NCBI GenBank assembly: GCA_023409955.1
Contig: JAEYQQ010000075.1
Span: 1-16,497, forward strand
Source of the DNA: Bacillota bacterium
Lineage (GTDB): Bacteria; Bacillota; Clostridia; Christensenellales; Aristaeellaceae
Direction of reading: 5' to 3'
DNA: 16,497 bases
In this document: positions 14,260 through 16,497 of the stretch, piece by piece
How positions within the stretch are numbered: the stretch's first letter is position 1
Layout: the number at the start of each line of letters is the position of its first letter
Notes under the pieces: generated by a model
The model's input: the letters and a program-made list of their open reading frames with translations, nothing else
Databases searched by the model: none
Told to the model about the DNA's origin: nothing
Program-made: the position numbers and the translations under genes

Positions 14260-15728
14260 TTATACCTGTGCGTTGAATTCTCTATATATCAGCCCCGCCA
14301 GTGCTGCCATCATCGCATTGTACTTGCTCTTGTTCTTGAACAGCGAGGTATACGCCTCAGTTTGTTCTACATAGCCATCCATAGCAGCGGTATCAAAGGC
14401 AGCCGGGAAGATGCTCTGGGAAAAAATCTGCGCATCAGAAGTCTGGGCAACCTTCTCCAGCTTCTTGTCAGCTCGTAGACGTTCATGCAGGGCGTAGAGA
14501 ATCACACGGTCAGCATCTCCGAATTCGCCGCTGAACGCATCATTGATTTACTGAATGACTTCCTCCAGCGGTTCTTTCTGCTCAGGGCCAACGCTACCTT
14601 TGCCATTGCCCGGCTCAATGACGATAGTCTCATCTCGCAGGGTGATGTCACCTTGGAACGTCTTCTCCAGCTTGTAGAACTCCAGCTTCAACGCGCCTTC
14701 AATGTCCAAGGGTTCCTTCTCGTCAGCGGGCAGAAGCTTCACCAGATAGGAGCAGAACACATACTCCTTCTGCATCTCCGCATCAAACATGCGGCACACC
14801 TGGGAAATGTAGCCGTACCACTTGATGTAGGAGCGTACCTGGCGGCGGAAGTTGTAGCGCTCGTCAGGAGAAAGGGCATTGTGACGGTCTTGCACAGGCT
14901 TCAGCGTGGACGTCATCTTGCCCATGGACGTTGCCGGAGTAAAAGATGGCACAGAATGCCTCAATATCGTTGAAGGAGTACAGGTTGTAGTCGTGCAGTT
15001 CTTTTTGCAACTGATAGATAAGGTCGGTGTTGACCTCCTGGGACAGCGAGGTCTCCTGGTAGAAGGGCTGGAAGGCCTCCTGGATGTCCTCCGCCGTGTT
15101 GACGAAGTCCAGGATGTAGGTATCCTTCTTTCCAGGGCATGTGCGGTTCAGACGGGAGAGCGTCTGCACACACTCGGAGCTTCTTGTCCACGATCATCGT
15201 GTGCAGCAGCGGCTCGTCAAAGCCGGTCTGATACTTTTCAGCCAAGATAAGCACATTGAAGTTCTCATGGAACTCCGCCTTGGTCTGGTCTTCAGAGATA
15301 TGGCTGCCATCCTTGCGAATATTCAGGCCGCTCCCGGTGTATTCGACGTCGTCATCCTTGACGGAACCGGAGAAGGCAACCATGATGTCAATGCCGGAAT
15401 AGCCCTTCTCCGCAATATAGCGCTTGACTTCATGGAAGTAGCGCACAGCCGCCAGACGGGAGGACGTCACCACCATCATCTTGCCCTTGCCGCCGATGGA
15501 GTGCGAGGTGGTGGACAGGAAGGTCTCCACGATGATTTGCGCCTTTTGCGAAATGTTGTACGGGTGCAGCTCCTCGAAGCGGCGGATGACCTTCGCTGCG
15601 CGGGATGCCGAAACCTCCGGGTTGTCCGTGATGGTCTTGGCAATCTTGAAACAGGTGTGGTAGGTCATGTAGTTCTGCAGCACATCCATGATGAAGCCTT
15701 CCTGAATCGTTAGCAAATCACAGATCAA
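14260..15728 (-). pseudogene. hsdR: Type I restriction endonuclease subunit R, C-terminal half with frameshifts
   Basis: About 490 residues of the C-terminal half of HsdR can be pieced together. The first part (15728 to about 15175) contains the second helicase domain: KMMVVTSSRLAAVRYFHEVK, LILAEKYQTGFDEPLLHTMI and VDKKL. A frame change near 15175 leads to VQTLSRLNRTCPGKKDTYIL, then DFVNTAEDI (helicase motif VI, QTLSRLNR). A second change near 14930 leads to GKMTSTLKPVQDRH through RSYIKWYGYISQVCRMFD. An in-frame TAA near 14548 precedes INDAFSGEFGDADRVILYAL and the true C-terminus EFNAQV. The N-terminal nuclease and the first helicase domain are missing, cut at the junction with the integrase remnant. 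No hsdM or hsdS is seen. The enzyme is inactive. Confidence 0.88.
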
Positions 15729-16269
15729 TCAGTTATCGATGCTGATCAAGGAAATCTTCAGAGCAGCCTATGCGGACGAGACCATCCACAGAGACCCCAC
15801 GGCGGCCCTTGTGAAGCCTCTGTGCGCTAAGAAGGAAGAACGCAGGGCTTTGACCAACGACGAAACGGCATGGGTGTTTTCTTCAGAGGGGGAGGGAAAT
15901 CCGCTCTGCCTAACTGCGGTGAAGCGGATGTGGACGAGCTTGATGATCGAAGCTGGGATGGCCACAAAAAGAGAATAGCCTAAGGAACGGAAGGATAAAG
16001 CCCATAGGGAACTTGCCGATGATTGGACCTGTGAAATCACGCCCCACTACTTCCGGCATAACTACATCACCAAACTGTACTACGCAGGCTTTGACCCGGT
16101 CTTAGCCATGTGGATGGTAGGCCATGCGGATTATGAAACGACGGTTAACGTGTACACTCACCTGAAAAGCCAGCGGCTGCGTAAGAAAATGGCGGATATG
16201 GACTGGATGTACGATCTTAAGAAAGCTGCCAGCAAGCTCTATCAGCCGGAAGAAATGGTCGGACGGTAG
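15721..16269 (+). pseudogene. Tyrosine integrase with internal deletion and a stop codon
   Basis: The frame opens without a start: QINQLSMLIKEIFRAAYADE, then DPTAALVKP and ERRALTNDETA, as in the core-binding and early catalytic part of phage and Tn916-like integrases. It then jumps to WVFSSEGEGNPLCLTAVKRM, skipping roughly 70-90 residues that would hold the first catalytic Arg (GLRRGE). A TAG at 15976 interrupts the frame, after which it continues in phase with ITPHYFRHNYITKLYYAGFD, WMVGHADYETTVNVYTHL, including the HxxR, GH and Tyr catalytic residues, and ends EEMVGR. Both the front and one catalytic residue are lost, so it is inactive. Confidence 0.85.
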
Positions 16270-16442
16270 GAGAATATCTGAATTAAAACAGAAAAAAGGC
16301 AATATAAAGCGCTCTTTTCTTTTACTTTCATAGAGATATATTGAATCCAAGTAATCAGACAGATGGTTAATCATCCAGGGTATTGTGGAAATATGCAGAT
16401 AAAAAAAGTTGCAGGAACTATTTGGAAGCGATATTATAGAAA
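16270..16442. other. AT-rich sequence downstream of the integrase remnant
   Basis: No gene is recognised. AAGTAATCAGA near 16350 recurs at 1588. AAAAAAGTTGCAG at 16402-16414 is a further copy of the GTTGCA unit. This is the place where an integrating element would carry its attachment site and integrase arm sites. Confidence 0.4.
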
Positions 16443-16465
16443 AAAAGTTGCAAAAAAGTTGCAGT
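16443..16465 (+). repeat. 23-bp direct repeat, right copy (GTTGCA-rich)
   Basis: It is identical over 23 bases to 1663-1685. It lies about 175 bases after the integrase stop codon. The two copies are 14.8 kb apart in the same orientation. Confidence 0.7.
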
Positions 16466-16497
16466 AGCCTAATTAGGGGGTCAAAAACAGTTACATA

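Noticed and set aside
14485..15713. Plus-strand open frames across 14485-15713
   Set aside because: They are antisense to HsdR sequence with recognisable helicase motifs.

Overview
The window reads as a Bacillota chromosome, probably a gut-type Clostridia. The grounds are the purine-rich ribosome binding sites, the LplB/YtcP-type sugar ABC importer with no ATPase of its own, the membrane-bound AraC regulator, and a double-glycine-leader peptide of a kind common in Clostridia. Species cannot be named from the sequence. The window has three parts: a sugar-kinase end, a well-kept carbohydrate-uptake locus, and a graveyard of mobile elements.

Left end (1-2050). A ROK-family protein lacking its N-terminus ends in a clear terminator. 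It is followed by a decayed phage holin gene with two in-frame stops. Next comes the 3' part of a tRNA-Pro(GGG) on the minus strand with its own terminator, which looks like an old tRNA attachment site. A C-terminal scrap of an MFS transporter and two plus-strand terminators close this part.

Middle (2050-11450). This is the only large intact block. A 746-residue membrane-anchored AraC-type regulator is followed by a strong terminator and a structured leader. Then come two ABC permeases with overlapping ends, a secreted solute-binding protein, a strong intercistronic hairpin, and a 966-residue flavoprotein with two separate FAD-type Rossmann motifs and a helical C-terminal part. The simplest reading is that the regulator senses an extracellular sugar or oligosaccharide, the transporter imports it using a shared ATPase encoded elsewhere, and the flavoprotein oxidises it or a derivative. 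The substrate cannot be told from sequence.

Right end (11450-16497). Almost everything here is broken: a zinc-ribbon protein tail, a large serine recombinase in pieces, an N-terminally truncated resolvase, the C-terminal half of a type I restriction HsdR with frameshifts, and a tyrosine integrase with an internal deletion and a stop. Amid this lies one small gene that looks alive: a 63-residue peptide on the minus strand with its own good promoter and ribosome binding site, a GDNELEKVAGG leader and a core with two CxxC knuckles. Its 3' half and downstream DNA form about 226 bp that recur about 1.25 kb away, where a mutated copy of the peptide tail is joined directly to the truncated resolvase. 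A 23-bp identical repeat near both ends of the window (1663 and 16443) suggests related element ends. The peptide gene with its duplicated tail, and the flavoprotein with its importer, are the best candidates for undescribed biology.
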